From Pseudomonadota bacterium (GTDB lineage: Bacteria; Pseudomonadota; Alphaproteobacteria; UBA1280; RI-95), in the NCBI GenBank assembly GCA_016125375.1, contig WGLU01000001.1, forward strand, positions 124,001 through 188,000: a stretch of 64,000 nucleotides of DNA, read 5' to 3'. The notes under the pieces are model-generated. The model was not told the origin of the DNA, made no database searches, and saw only the letters and a program-made list of their open reading frames with translations. Shown piece by piece: positions 49,050 through 58,230 of this stretch (its first letter is position 1; the number at the start of each line of letters is the position of its first letter). The position numbers and the translations under genes were made by a program.

Positions 49050-50306
49050 ATGCAAACCCTGATTATCGAAGGTGGTCACAAGCTCAAGGGTACAGTCAAA
49101 ATCAGCGGCGCCAAGAATGCCGCCCTTCCGCTTATGTGTGCCTGCTTGCTGACGGCCGAGCCACTGGTGCTGGAAAATGTTCCCGAACTGACGGATATGC
49201 AAACCCTGTGTGATGTGCTGGGTAGTCTGGGAGTGGTAAGCGACCTTTCCGGTACAACACTGCGGTTGCAGGCACAAACAATTCATAACACCCGCGCTTC
49301 GTACGAACTGGTATCCAAAATGCGTGCATCAGTATTGGTGCTAGGGCCGCTGCTGGCCCGTTTTGGGCACGCGGAAGTATCCTTGCCCGGTGGCTGTGCC
49401 ATCGGTGCCCGCCCGATCGACGTATTGCTGGATGGTCTGCGCGCCCTTGGTGCGACCATCGAACTTGAGAACGGATACGTCCACGCGCGTGTTAATGGCC
49501 GCCTGAAAGGTGCCGAGCTGTACCTGCCAAAACCTGCAGTGACAGGGACGGAGAACCTGATGATGGCTGCCACGCTGGCGGAAGGCACAACAACTATCAG
49601 CAATGCTGCCCGTGAGCCCGAGGTTGTTGACCTTGCCAACTGTCTGAACAAGATGGGTGCCAAAATTACGGGTGCGGGTACCAGTGTTATTACAATCGAA
49701 GGTGTGGATGCGCTCAATGGAACCACACATACCGTTATGAACGACCGTATCGAGGCAGGTACCTATTTGCTGATGGCGGCTATGGCTGGTGACGGCATTA
49801 TGGTAGAAGGCGCTGTTTCCGGAGATAACCAGGCACTGTTAACCCTGATGAAGCAGGCAGGTGTGCGGATGGACAAAACAGAGAAGGGCATCTTTGTCCA
49901 CGGTGGTAACGGCTATACGGCAGTAGACGTAACAACGAACCCCTATCCCGGCTTTGCCACTGACCTGCAAGCGCAGATGATGGCGTTTCTGACCCAGGCT
50001 AACGGCACCTCTATTGTTAAGGAAACCGTTTACGAGAATCGCTTCATGCACGTGCCCGAGCTTAACCGCATGGGTGCCAGACTGACGGACGAGGGGCACT
50101 GTGTCCGCGTTGCCGGCAATGCCCGCCTGATTGGTGCCGACGTTATGGCGACCGACCTGCGTGCCTCGGCCTCTCTGGTCATGGCTGGCCTGATTGCCAA
50201 AGGCACAACAACGGTACATCGTGTGTATCACCTGCACCGCGGGTACGAGCGGCTGACGGAAAAGCTTACCGGGTTGGGAGCGCGTATCTCGGCAGGTAAC
50301 GAATAA
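49050..50306 (+). CDS. murA: UDP-N-acetylglucosamine 1-carboxyvinyltransferase MurA
   Basis: First committed step of peptidoglycan synthesis: transfers enolpyruvyl from PEP to UDP-GlcNAc. 418 residues with [20 protein letters not shown] at the N-terminus (family start), the active-site loop [13 protein letters not shown] with Cys116 (the fosfomycin target equivalent to E. coli Cys115) and [21 protein letters not shown] precedes the ATG. First gene of a run murA-UPF0262-maf-RNase E/G. Confidence 0.96.
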   Translation: MQTLIIEGGHKLKGTVKISGAKNAALPLMCACLLTAEPLVLENVPELTDMQTLCDVLGSLGVVSDLSGTTLRLQAQTIHNTRASYELVSKMRASVLVLGPLLARFGHAEVSLPGGCAIGARPIDVLLDGLRALGATIELENGYVHARVNGRLKGAELYLPKPAVTGTENLMMAATLAEGTTTISNAAREPEVVDLANCLNKMGAKITGAGTSVITIEGVDALNGTTHTVMNDRIEAGTYLLMAAMAGDGIMVEGAVSGDNQALLTLMKQAGVRMDKTEKGIFVHGGNGYTAVDVTTNPYPGFATDLQAQMMAFLTQANGTSIVKETVYENRFMHVPELNRMGARLTDEGHCVRVAGNARLIGADVMATDLRASASLVMAGLIAKGTTTVHRVYHLHRGYERLTEKLTGLGARISAGNE

Positions 50307-50309
50307 TCC

Positions 50310-50762
50310 ATGCAGGTTATACGGACACTGGCACTTGCCGACGGAGTGGCACTGACACCCGAGTTGAAAGCCGTATTGGAGGACCTCCACAGAGATGCGG
50401 ATATAGCAGTGACAGGTATAGCCGCTCCTTATGCCTTGGAAGTAGGCTATGTAGAAGGGGAAGTCCTGCTTTCTCTGGCCGGTAGCGAAAGCCATGAGAC
50501 CTTCGCCGTGCCCTTGCGTGCCTTGCGTGGCGTCTTGCGCGATTATCTGCGCATCAGCGAAAGCTTCCATGCCGCGATTAGCAGTGGCGACCTCCAGCGC
50601 TTTGAAGCCATCGACCTGGGGAAGAAGGCTCTGCATGACGAGGCGGCGGAGATGCTTGTGGATATGCTTGCGCCACAGCTGCGTTTGGGGCATGGTACTG
50701 CTCGTAAGCTGTTTACGCTCATATGCGCCTTACAGCCGAGTGGTAAAACATTGCTGGAATAA
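50310..50762 (+). CDS. UPF0262 family protein
   Basis: A 150-residue protein of a family known mainly from alphaproteobacteria. The typical parts are the central PLRALRGVLRDYLRISESFHAAI, then LQRFEAIDLGKKALHDEAAE and the end TARKLFTLICAL. Function unknown. It begins three bases after murA and is followed by maf, a neighbourhood commonly seen in this class. Confidence 0.88.
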   Translation: MQVIRTLALADGVALTPELKAVLEDLHRDADIAVTGIAAPYALEVGYVEGEVLLSLAGSESHETFAVPLRALRGVLRDYLRISESFHAAISSGDLQRFEAIDLGKKALHDEAAEMLVDMLAPQLRLGHGTARKLFTLICALQPSGKTLLE

Positions 50763-50771
50763 CAAAATACC

Positions 50772-51356
50772 ATGACGCAAAATCACAAGCTTGTGCTTGC
50801 CTCGTCCTCCCCACGTCGGCAGGAGATGCTTAAAGGCTTGGGCCTTACCTTTACGATTGACCCCGCAGATGTGGATGAAACTCCCCATAAGGGAGAGGCT
50901 CCCCGTGACTATGTGCGCCGCGTGGCAATAGATAAAGTCCGTACCGTTGCAGCCCGGCAGGGCGGTGCGCTCGTGTTGGGTGCGGATACAACAGTTGCTG
51001 TTGGGCGCCGTATTCTGGGCAAAGCTGAATCGGCAGAAGAAGCAGCGGACATGTTGCGTTTGATGGCGGGTCGCCGCCACCGCGTATTCACAACTGTCGT
51101 TCTCGCATTGTCTGATGGCACGATAAGAGAGAAAACGACCAATACCGTTGTTAAAATCCGCCCCTTGACGGAGGCGATGATTGCGGCCTACGTCGCGCAG
51201 CCTGCTGCGTGGCGGGGGGTTGCTGGTGCCTATGGTCTGCAAACGGCTATTGGCGGCGCACTTGTTGCCGAAATTAACGGCTCTGCTAGCGGCGTGATTG
51301 GTATGCCACTGGTGGAAACCGTGAACTTACTCAGGAGTGCCGGCCTTGATGTATGA
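50772..51356 (+). CDS. Maf-type nucleoside triphosphate pyrophosphatase
   Basis: A 194-residue Maf/HAM1-like enzyme that hydrolyses non-canonical nucleoside triphosphates (dTTP/UTP or m7GTP types). The start LVLASSSPRRQEMLKGLGL, VLGADTTVAVGRRILGKAES (separate family blocks), RRHRVFTTVVL and the late GAYGLQTAIGG are all present. Which substrate subgroup it belongs to was not decided. It overlaps the RNase gene by 8 bases. Confidence 0.94.
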   Translation: MTQNHKLVLASSSPRRQEMLKGLGLTFTIDPADVDETPHKGEAPRDYVRRVAIDKVRTVAARQGGALVLGADTTVAVGRRILGKAESAEEAADMLRLMAGRRHRVFTTVVLALSDGTIREKTTNTVVKIRPLTEAMIAAYVAQPAAWRGVAGAYGLQTAIGGALVAEINGSASGVIGMPLVETVNLLRSAGLDV

Positions 51357-52479
51357 TGTCCTCTATGAAGCGTGCCCGTGGCATGCCCGGGTGGCGCTTT
51401 TTGACCCCAGTGGCCGGTTGATTGCCGTGCACTATGACGACGAACTGCGTCCGGCACTTGAAAGCGCCGTTATTCTGGGGCGTGTGCGGAAAATGGTACC
51501 CGGGCTGAATGCTGCTTTTGTGGATATCGGCGAGATTGTGGATGGCTTCCTGCCTCTCAATACGCTGCCAAAGGACAAAAAATCCGTCAGCGAAGGTGAG
51601 GAAATTATGGTTCGCGTCACCCGTTCGTCCATTCTGGGCAAGGGTGCCAAGCTGGATGCCCGCGTTATTGACCGGCGCCCTGAAGGGCAGGTGAAAGTAC
51701 CGTCAGTCGTCAGGCCTGCGCCCATTGCGCTGAGCCGTACCCTGATGGATGCTGGCGACCACCCTGTACGGGTGTGGATTACCGACAGCCGTTTCCGTAA
51801 CGAAATCCTGCCCTATGTGCCGGATAGCTCCATCTTCCAACTGGACCAGCATCCGGATGTGGATTTGCTGGCTGAGTTGGATGACCAGTTGGATAAGGCT
51901 GCTGGGCCGATGTACAACATCCCGGGTGGCGGTATGCTGCGGGTGGAGATGACCAGCGCTCTGACCTCCATCGATGTGGACTCTGCCAGCGCACAGAGCG
52001 GGCTTGTGAAACAGACTGCGCTGGAAATCAATAAACGTGCCGCGCAGGAGATTTTCCGTATCTGCTATCTGCTGGAGCTGGGCGGCAATATTATTGTCGA
52101 CTTTATCTCCATGCGCTCCAAACAGGACCGCGAGGATCTGCAGGCGTTTGTGCAGGATATGTTCAGCTATGACATACGCCGTGTGAACGTGCTGCGTATG
52201 AGCCGCTTCGGCCTGATGGAAATCAACCGGGAGCGGGTGGGTGAGAACCTGATGATCCGTTTGAAATGGCCCATGTATGTGGCCGGTGAGACGCTGCTCA
52301 AGCTCTGGCGGAATCGGCTCCTTAAAGGTCCGGTACATATTGAGGCCGCGCCCGATGTGGCAGATATTCTCAAGGCCCGTCTGACACACGACCACGCACT
52401 GGCCTATCTTGGGCAGCCTGTGGACATTGTTAGCAACGGCACACGCCGTATCACGGATTACGCCGTTTCCTTCAGTTAA
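51349..52479 (+). CDS. Ribonuclease E/G family protein (short, RNase G-like)
   Basis: Endoribonuclease with 376 residues. The start at 51349 has AGGAG about twelve bases upstream. S1-like segment with PGLNAAFVDIG near residue 50, the catalytic Mg-binding Asp in TSIDVDSAS and the second Asp in GGNIIVDFISM, and VLRMSRFGLMEINRER. It stops before the zinc-link Cys-pair and lacks the long scaffold tail of RNase E, as is usual for the short form next to maf in alphaproteobacteria. A full RNase E is expected elsewhere. Confidence 0.92.
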   Translation: MYDVLYEACPWHARVALFDPSGRLIAVHYDDELRPALESAVILGRVRKMVPGLNAAFVDIGEIVDGFLPLNTLPKDKKSVSEGEEIMVRVTRSSILGKGAKLDARVIDRRPEGQVKVPSVVRPAPIALSRTLMDAGDHPVRVWITDSRFRNEILPYVPDSSIFQLDQHPDVDLLAELDDQLDKAAGPMYNIPGGGMLRVEMTSALTSIDVDSASAQSGLVKQTALEINKRAAQEIFRICYLLELGGNIIVDFISMRSKQDREDLQAFVQDMFSYDIRRVNVLRMSRFGLMEINRERVGENLMIRLKWPMYVAGETLLKLWRNRLLKGPVHIEAAPDVADILKARLTHDHALAYLGQPVDIVSNGTRRITDYAVSFS

Positions 52480-52480
52480 A

Positions 52481-52510
52481 AAGAGCAGCCCGTGGGCTGC
52501 TCTTTCTTTT
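52481..52510. terminator. Terminator between RNase E/G and Wzy-type genes
   Basis: 11-bp stem AAGAGCAGCCC / GGGCTGCTCTT with two-base loop; A- and T-rich flanks on both sides. Confidence 0.88.
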
Positions 52511-54629
52511 AGAGTTTATCAATGGTTGCCGGGCCGACGTGAATCCAGCCTTTACGCTCGTTCATGTGCTCGGCCATGCTCAGGCCGTTGACGGCAGGAA
52601 CATATGCGGGGTCAATGGCAACTGCCCTCTTGAATTGCGCCAGAGCATCGGCGCTGTTGTCTGTATAGAGGTATACAAAGCCCCGTATTGTATATGTCTG
52701 TGCCGAGAAATCAGCAACTGCTTGCAGACGGTCAGCCAGTTCCAGAGCTTTATCTCGCAGGGCAATAACCTCTTCTTTAGGTGCCTGGAAGCTGAGCAGC
52801 TCAAGCATTTTTGCCATGTAGAGACCGCCGAGGTTAACCAGATTGTTTGGTGCATACGGGTCGTTCTTCAGTGTTGCCTCGACAGCGGCAATTTTGGTAT
52901 CGGTTGCAATCTCTTTCCCATTTGGATCTGCATAGTTCGCATAAATAACGGCCCGGAACTCCTGAATACGTGGATGCTCAGGGTAGATGCTATAGGCCTT
53001 CTCAATATATTTGCGCGTTTCTTCAGAATAAATCTGCCCGCGCACATCGTACATTGCGCGCTTCAGGTACATGTTTGCGCGGCGGTAACGCATATCGTCT
53101 TTCCAGACGGTGTATGTGTACAGGCCGACTGCTACGCTGCAAAGTGCTGCTGTAAGCGTGGCACCACGGGGTACCAGATTAAATGCAGTTTCCATTTTGG
53201 CCGGTATACGCAGGGTAACTTGCTTGCGTTTATGCATGATCCATGTGCCGCTAATCATGCCCATAAAGGTCCACATGAGAATGGGAGCCGTTGGCATTTG
53301 CAGAGGAAAGTCGCCTAAAGCATTCACGCCCAATACCATCAGGCTAATCGTCAGTCCTGCGAACAGTGCACGCTCTTGCGCCGGTATGTCTTCATCACGT
53401 GCCAGTTTGAACGCTGCCAGCACGCTGCTCAATACAATAAACAGCAGCAGCAAACCACCGGGCAGACCAAGTTCAATAAACGCCTGCAGCCAGTCGTTGT
53501 GGGCCCGTTGAGGGCGTGCGTCTATCGCATAGCCAACAGTCGGCGTTGCCATCCAGGCGTTATGGTACTTGGGATATACTTTATGAAAAGAGCCAACACC
53601 CCAGCCAGTTATAGGTTTATCCATAAACATTTTGAAGCCGTTAAGGTTATAGGCGATACGGGTGCCAAAGTCGCTTTGGCCCATCTGGATAATTGTGCCA
53701 ACCTGCTGACTGACGGATTTATCCAACGAGTGGAATCCTTGCAGTGGCGATTGTACGAAAGAGGCAACAATTGCAATTGCAAGCGCAACACCAAACAAGC
53801 CTGCTGAACGTCTGTTAAAGGCATGCTGTATGCCTGTGCGGGTTTGTTTGTCCAAAATCAGCCATGCAACGCACAGGACTGCACCTATAAACAGGGCGAC
53901 CCAACTGCCGCGGCTGCGGGTATAGGCAAAAGTTGTAGCGGCCAAACCAAAAACCACGGCAGCCAGGAGCTGGCGGGGCAAAGAGCGTGTGGTCAATGCA
54001 AGGATAGTAAAGACCGGCAGGCACATAGCCAGATAAGAACCCAACAGGTTTTTGTTCGACATAGTCCCCGCCGGTGGCGCCGCTGGGCGGAAGTAATCAA
54101 TTGTCAGGCTGGGCCACGCAGAAATAAGGTGCTGCATAGTGGCATCGGAGATGTCCAAGAACTGAAGAATGGCCAGCAGGCAGTTAAAAGCCATCGGCAG
54201 GGCCATCAGCCAGAGCAGATTACGGTACCATTTGGCATCCCGTAAAAACATCACAGCAAGGAAAAGCCCCATATAAGCGAGCTGATTGAACAGTTCTTGT
54301 TTGGCGGACACAGGATCGAAAGAGTTTAATGTGCAGAACGTTACCCACAGCATCAGCCCTACTACAGCCCAGGCTGTTAACGGCAGGGACAGGGTGGGCA
54401 GCCTGTGACGTGCGGCAAAGAAAGCAAAAATGCCAGCCAGACATAGGCCACTGGTGAAGTGGACGAGTGTCCAGCGCATATCGCCGGAAACCTCCGGCAC
54501 CATCCGGTCGTAGACAACTGGCATAACCAACAGGAACAGACCGATGAGTAACCGACCGCCAAAGCCCAGCCAATAGGGCATGTGCGCAGCATCAACCGTA
54601 CCAAGAAGGGGCAGCGTTTTTTTAGACAT
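52509..54629 (-). CDS. O-antigen ligase/polymerase-type membrane protein with TPR-like C-terminus
   Basis: A 706-residue protein. Residues about 20-480 have some twelve membrane segments and a long periplasmic loop in which GWGVGSFHKVYPKYHN and QRAHNDWLQAFIELGLPGG are typical of the Wzy_C/WaaL superfamily. Residues about 530-700 are helical with TPR-like units (ADALAQFKRAVAIDPAYVPAV). It may ligate or polymerise O-antigen or glycosylate proteins (PglL type); the acceptor cannot be told. It is divergent from aas. Confidence 0.86.
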   Translation of the reverse strand: MSKKTLPLLGTVDAAHMPYWLGFGGRLLIGLFLLVMPVVYDRMVPEVSGDMRWTLVHFTSGLCLAGIFAFFAARHRLPTLSLPLTAWAVVGLMLWVTFCTLNSFDPVSAKQELFNQLAYMGLFLAVMFLRDAKWYRNLLWLMALPMAFNCLLAILQFLDISDATMQHLISAWPSLTIDYFRPAAPPAGTMSNKNLLGSYLAMCLPVFTILALTTRSLPRQLLAAVVFGLAATTFAYTRSRGSWVALFIGAVLCVAWLILDKQTRTGIQHAFNRRSAGLFGVALAIAIVASFVQSPLQGFHSLDKSVSQQVGTIIQMGQSDFGTRIAYNLNGFKMFMDKPITGWGVGSFHKVYPKYHNAWMATPTVGYAIDARPQRAHNDWLQAFIELGLPGGLLLLFIVLSSVLAAFKLARDEDIPAQERALFAGLTISLMVLGVNALGDFPLQMPTAPILMWTFMGMISGTWIMHKRKQVTLRIPAKMETAFNLVPRGATLTAALCSVAVGLYTYTVWKDDMRYRRANMYLKRAMYDVRGQIYSEETRKYIEKAYSIYPEHPRIQEFRAVIYANYADPNGKEIATDTKIAAVEATLKNDPYAPNNLVNLGGLYMAKMLELLSFQAPKEEVIALRDKALELADRLQAVADFSAQTYTIRGFVYLYTDNSADALAQFKRAVAIDPAYVPAVNGLSMAEHMNERKGWIHVGPATIDKL

Positions 54630-54762
54630 CGGACGTCCTCTTTATAAAAAATGCGGGCTGAGTATAGGTCATAACACAGGCAGGGGCAATGGTCGGTTGC
54701 GGCTTTGTGCCAGTTGCCATAATCTAGGACAATAAAATAAATCAATAAGGTAGTCGTCGGTT

Positions 54763-56943
54763 ATGGAGCTTTTCTCCCGTCTGGTGTTGCGGCTGGTATA
54801 TTTTCTGTTCGATTCTATCCTGCGTGTGCGGGTTGTAGGGCTGGAGAATGTCCCGCCTGCCAATGAATCCATTCTGATTGTTGCCAATCACCAGTCATTT
54901 CTGGATGCGCCTCTGCTGACACGATACCTGCCCGGCACACTCACGTTCCCCATCAACACATTTATTGCCCGCCAGAAGTGGATTCAGACCGCCATGCGTA
55001 TTGGCGGTAATAAAACATTCCCGCTGGATCCGGCGAACCCGCTGGCCATTCGTGCGCTCATCAAACACTTGGAGGCGAATCCGGATACACGGACCGTCAT
55101 TTTCCCGGAAGGGAGGATTACCCTGACAGGCCGCCTCATGAAAGTTTATGAAGGTGCTGGCCTGATTGCGGACAAAACAGGCGCAAAAATCCTGCCTGTA
55201 CGGATTGATGGGGCCGAGTTCAGCAAACTCTCCCGCCTTGGCGGCGTGGTACCGCGGACATGGTTGCCACGTATCACGATTACCATCCTTCCCCCAGAAA
55301 CACTGGATGTAGATAAAAAGCTCAAAGGTCGCGCGCGCCGTCAGGTCATCGGCAAGCAAATGTCGCAATTGATGGTGGATACGGAGTTTAAAACCCGCAA
55401 ACTCGATCGCACGTTGTTCGAGGCTATGCTGGATACAACACGCCACTTTGGCATGAATTACCCGCTTGTAACGGACATTGAGCGCAAGCCGCTGACATAC
55501 CGCAAACTCTGTATCGGTAGCCATGTGCTGGGCGAGAAACTGGCCCACTATGTGCCGGAGGGAAAATATGTCGGCCTGATGCTGCCTAACAGTGTGGGCG
55601 CGGTCGTAACATTCTTCGCCTTGCAGTACATCAACCGTGTACCGGCCATGATTAACTTCAGCGCTGGTGCGCAGGCTATTCTGGCCGGATGCGAGGCGGC
55701 AGAGATAACAACAATTTTCACCTCCCGCCGTTTCGTGGAACTCGGCAAGCTGGGGGGGCTGGTTGATCAGCTTCGCCAGAAGGTGACGATTGTCTATCTG
55801 GAAGAAGTCCGTCAGGACATTAGCGGCTTCGACAAGATTGCAGGCCTGCTTCGCAGCTATATCATGCGGCAGACGTACAAGAGCAAAGCCGGTGCCAATG
55901 ATCCTGCAGCTGTTCTGTTTACATCCGGTTCCGAAGGTGTGCCAAAGGGTGTGGTCCTGAGCCATAAAAACCTGCTGGCGAACTGCTATCAGGCTGCCGC
56001 AACGGTTGACTTTAACCCTGCGGACAAGATGCTTAACGCCATGCCGATGTTCCATGCTTTTGGTCTTATCCCGGGTACCATTTTGCCCGTCGTGATGGGC
56101 GTGCCCGTGTTCATGTATCCATCGCCCCTGCATTTTAGAATCGTGCCAGAATTGGCTTATGACATCGGTGCAACGCTGATGTTCGGCACCGATACCTTCC
56201 TGTCCCGTTACGGCAGATACGCGCATCCCTATGATATGTTCCGGATGCGCCATGTGTTTGCCGGTGCGGAGAAGCTTAAACCCGAAACACGCCAGCTCTG
56301 GGCTGATAAGTTCGGTGTACGGATACTGGAAGGCTACGGCGCTACAGAAGCAAGTCCTGTTGTTGCGGTGAATAGCCCCATGGCCTGCCGCCACGGAACG
56401 GTTGGTCGCCTGATGCCGGGTATGGAGTACTATCTGGAAACTGTCAAAGGCGTGAGCGACGGCAAGCGGTTGTTCATCAAAGGGCCAAACGTCATGCTCG
56501 GTTATCTTAAAACCGATAAACCCGGCGTCATCCAGCCGCCCGTCAGCAAAAAGGGCGAGGGTTGGTACGACACGGGCGATATTGTTGCGATAGATGAAGA
56601 TGGTTTTGTCACAATTAAGGGGCGTGCCAAGCGTTTTGCCAAAATCGCCGGCGAGATGGTATCGCTCGGGGCTGTGGAGGATGCCATCCAGACCCTGTGG
56701 CCGGATAACCGCCACGCCGTTGTTACTCTACCGGACGATAAGCGCGGCGAGAAACTGGTTCTGGTGACTGACCACCACAAGGCAAAGCGTGCAGATGTCA
56801 TGGAACACGCTAAAAAGACTGGTCTTGCCGAACTGTACGTCCCACGAGATGTGCTGTGTGTGGACAAACTGCCCCTTTTAGGCAGTGGCAAGCCGGACTA
56901 TCCGGCCATTCAAAAACTGGTGGAAAAGAAACTCGGCTCATAA
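54763..56943 (+). CDS. aas: Bifunctional acyltransferase / acyl-ACP synthetase Aas
   Basis: A 726-residue fusion. Residues about 1-210 are a PlsC-type acyltransferase with NHQSFLDAPLL (NH-x4-D) and FPEGRITLTG. Residues about 225-726 are an AMP-binding acyl-acyl carrier protein synthetase with FTSGSEGVPKGVVLSH, GYGATEASPV and YDTGDIV. Aas re-acylates lysophospholipids at position 2 with the fatty acid it activates. It pairs functionally with the LplT-like flippase at 21863, although the two are 31 kb apart here. Confidence 0.93.
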   Translation: MELFSRLVLRLVYFLFDSILRVRVVGLENVPPANESILIVANHQSFLDAPLLTRYLPGTLTFPINTFIARQKWIQTAMRIGGNKTFPLDPANPLAIRALIKHLEANPDTRTVIFPEGRITLTGRLMKVYEGAGLIADKTGAKILPVRIDGAEFSKLSRLGGVVPRTWLPRITITILPPETLDVDKKLKGRARRQVIGKQMSQLMVDTEFKTRKLDRTLFEAMLDTTRHFGMNYPLVTDIERKPLTYRKLCIGSHVLGEKLAHYVPEGKYVGLMLPNSVGAVVTFFALQYINRVPAMINFSAGAQAILAGCEAAEITTIFTSRRFVELGKLGGLVDQLRQKVTIVYLEEVRQDISGFDKIAGLLRSYIMRQTYKSKAGANDPAAVLFTSGSEGVPKGVVLSHKNLLANCYQAAATVDFNPADKMLNAMPMFHAFGLIPGTILPVVMGVPVFMYPSPLHFRIVPELAYDIGATLMFGTDTFLSRYGRYAHPYDMFRMRHVFAGAEKLKPETRQLWADKFGVRILEGYGATEASPVVAVNSPMACRHGTVGRLMPGMEYYLETVKGVSDGKRLFIKGPNVMLGYLKTDKPGVIQPPVSKKGEGWYDTGDIVAIDEDGFVTIKGRAKRFAKIAGEMVSLGAVEDAIQTLWPDNRHAVVTLPDDKRGEKLVLVTDHHKAKRADVMEHAKKTGLAELYVPRDVLCVDKLPLLGSGKPDYPAIQKLVEKKLGS

Positions 56944-56972
56944 AAAAACACCCCCGCATCGCGGGGGTGTTT
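56942..56972. terminator. Terminator between aas and the convergent hydrolase gene
   Basis: 12-bp perfect stem AAACACCCCCGC / GCGGGGGTGTTT with ATC loop and flanking A-run. Confidence 0.92.
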
Positions 56973-56979
56973 ACGTTCA

Positions 56980-57948
56980 TCAGGCGCTCTTGAAGACGCT
57001 CAGCAGATGCTTGACGCCGCTGGGCAGGCCTTTGCTCAAGGCAAACAGCGCCGTCATGCTCAGGCTGCCGATGCGCTTGCGCCGCCATTCCATGTCCTCT
57101 GCCAGCTCGGCAGCGGACAGCGGAGGCAGGGGCGCCAGTTTTTCACCGACCGCAGCACCTTGCAGGAAGGCCAGGATATCCGGGTAGATGTCCGGTACCT
57201 CGTAGGTGGCGATATGACCGCTTTCCTTTTCGAGGAAACGGGCATTGGGCAGGCGCTGTGCCAGCTCTCGGCCACCGTCGACATTGATGATGTTGTCATC
57301 GTTGCCGTGTATGACCAGCGTCTGTTGCCGGATGTTGGCCACATAGGCGAGGCTGGAGAACTTGATGGCGCAGAAGAAGTGGGCCGCGTAGACCTTTTCC
57401 GGTACGCGCGGATTGGTGCGGGACTCCACAAAAGCGGCGTAGCCTTGAGGATTGCGCGTCGGCGTATTGCGGCCGACGGCAAACTTGAAGGCCTCGTGCG
57501 GGTTGGTCTTGAGCAGCTTGCTCTGTGCTGGCCAGATGGGCAGCATGTGCGCCAGCACGTGGCGGATGTCCGCATCGGTGGCGCGGCCACCGAAGGACGT
57601 GGAAATCAGCACCAGACGGTCCACCATATCGGGACGCAGGCCCGCCAGCCGCTGGGCAATGTAACCACCCATGGAGTGGCCGATGACGTGGGCTCGGCTG
57701 ATGCCCAGCTCTTCGAGCTTGGACAGAACGCCAAGTGCCAGATCGTTGACCGTGAACACCTTGGCATCGGGGCAGCCGTCAACACCCGGGTTGGCAAATA
57801 CCACAACGCGGTAATCGGGCTTAAGGGTGGGAAGCAGGTTGTCCCAGAAACGGACACCGCAGCCCACACCCGGCAACAGAACGACGACCTGTGCATCGGG
57901 GTTGCCGTGGGGATGGTCTTCGTGAAGGAGGTTAAGGAATTTGGGCAT
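56980..57948 (-). CDS. Alpha/beta hydrolase
   Basis: A 322-residue alpha/beta-fold hydrolase with VVLLPGVGCGVRFW (oxyanion), the nucleophile elbow GHSMGG near residue 91, LVIHGNDDNI with the acid and the late His in KESGHIATYEVP. The C-terminal 60 residues are an extra helical part. Codons end predominantly in C or G compared with aas beside it. Substrate unknown. Confidence 0.83.
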   Translation of the reverse strand: MPKFLNLLHEDHPHGNPDAQVVVLLPGVGCGVRFWDNLLPTLKPDYRVVVFANPGVDGCPDAKVFTVNDLALGVLSKLEELGISRAHVIGHSMGGYIAQRLAGLRPDMVDRLVLISTSFGGRATDADIRHVLAHMLPIWPAQSKLLKTNPHEAFKFAVGRNTPTRNPQGYAAFVESRTNPRVPEKVYAAHFFCAIKFSSLAYVANIRQQTLVIHGNDDNIINVDGGRELAQRLPNARFLEKESGHIATYEVPDIYPDILAFLQGAAVGEKLAPLPPLSAAELAEDMEWRRKRIGSLSMTALFALSKGLPSGVKHLLSVFKSA

Positions 57949-58042
57949 GTGAGTTGCCGTCCTTTCGTCAGGTCACACAAATAAAGACCGGAAAAGAAAA
58001 CAAGGTTTGTTAACAAACCGCACTATAGAGGGATTATGCATC

Positions 58043-58228
58043 ATGAGCAACGATTTGCAGGAAAAAATCCGCCAGATTGCCGCCGCCAAAGGCATGCAGC
58101 AGGATATTGTCAACGATTTGCAGAAATCGGTACAACGTCAACGGACAATCGAGCGCAATCAGCCTAAGACGCTGAAAGAAGCCGAGGGTGTGATTGGCAA
58201 GTTCTTTGCCATGCTCAAAGGCAAGTAA
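58043..58228 (+). CDS. Small basic helical protein, hypothetical
   Basis: A 61-residue protein starting at MSNDLQEKIRQIAAAKG, with AGAGGGA upstream. It is charged (many Lys, Arg, Gln) and probably fully helical, ending in IGKFFAMLKGK. It lies between a divergent hydrolase and a convergent symporter. No family was recognised; coding is supported by the ribosome site and composition only. Confidence 0.5.
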   Translation: MSNDLQEKIRQIAAAKGMQQDIVNDLQKSVQRQRTIERNQPKTLKEAEGVIGKFFAMLKGK

Positions 58229-58230
58229 CG

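Noticed and set aside
54895-56715. 606-codon minus-strand open frame opposite aas
   Set aside because: The plus strand encodes a clear PlsC/AMP-ligase protein, so the antisense frame is not a gene.
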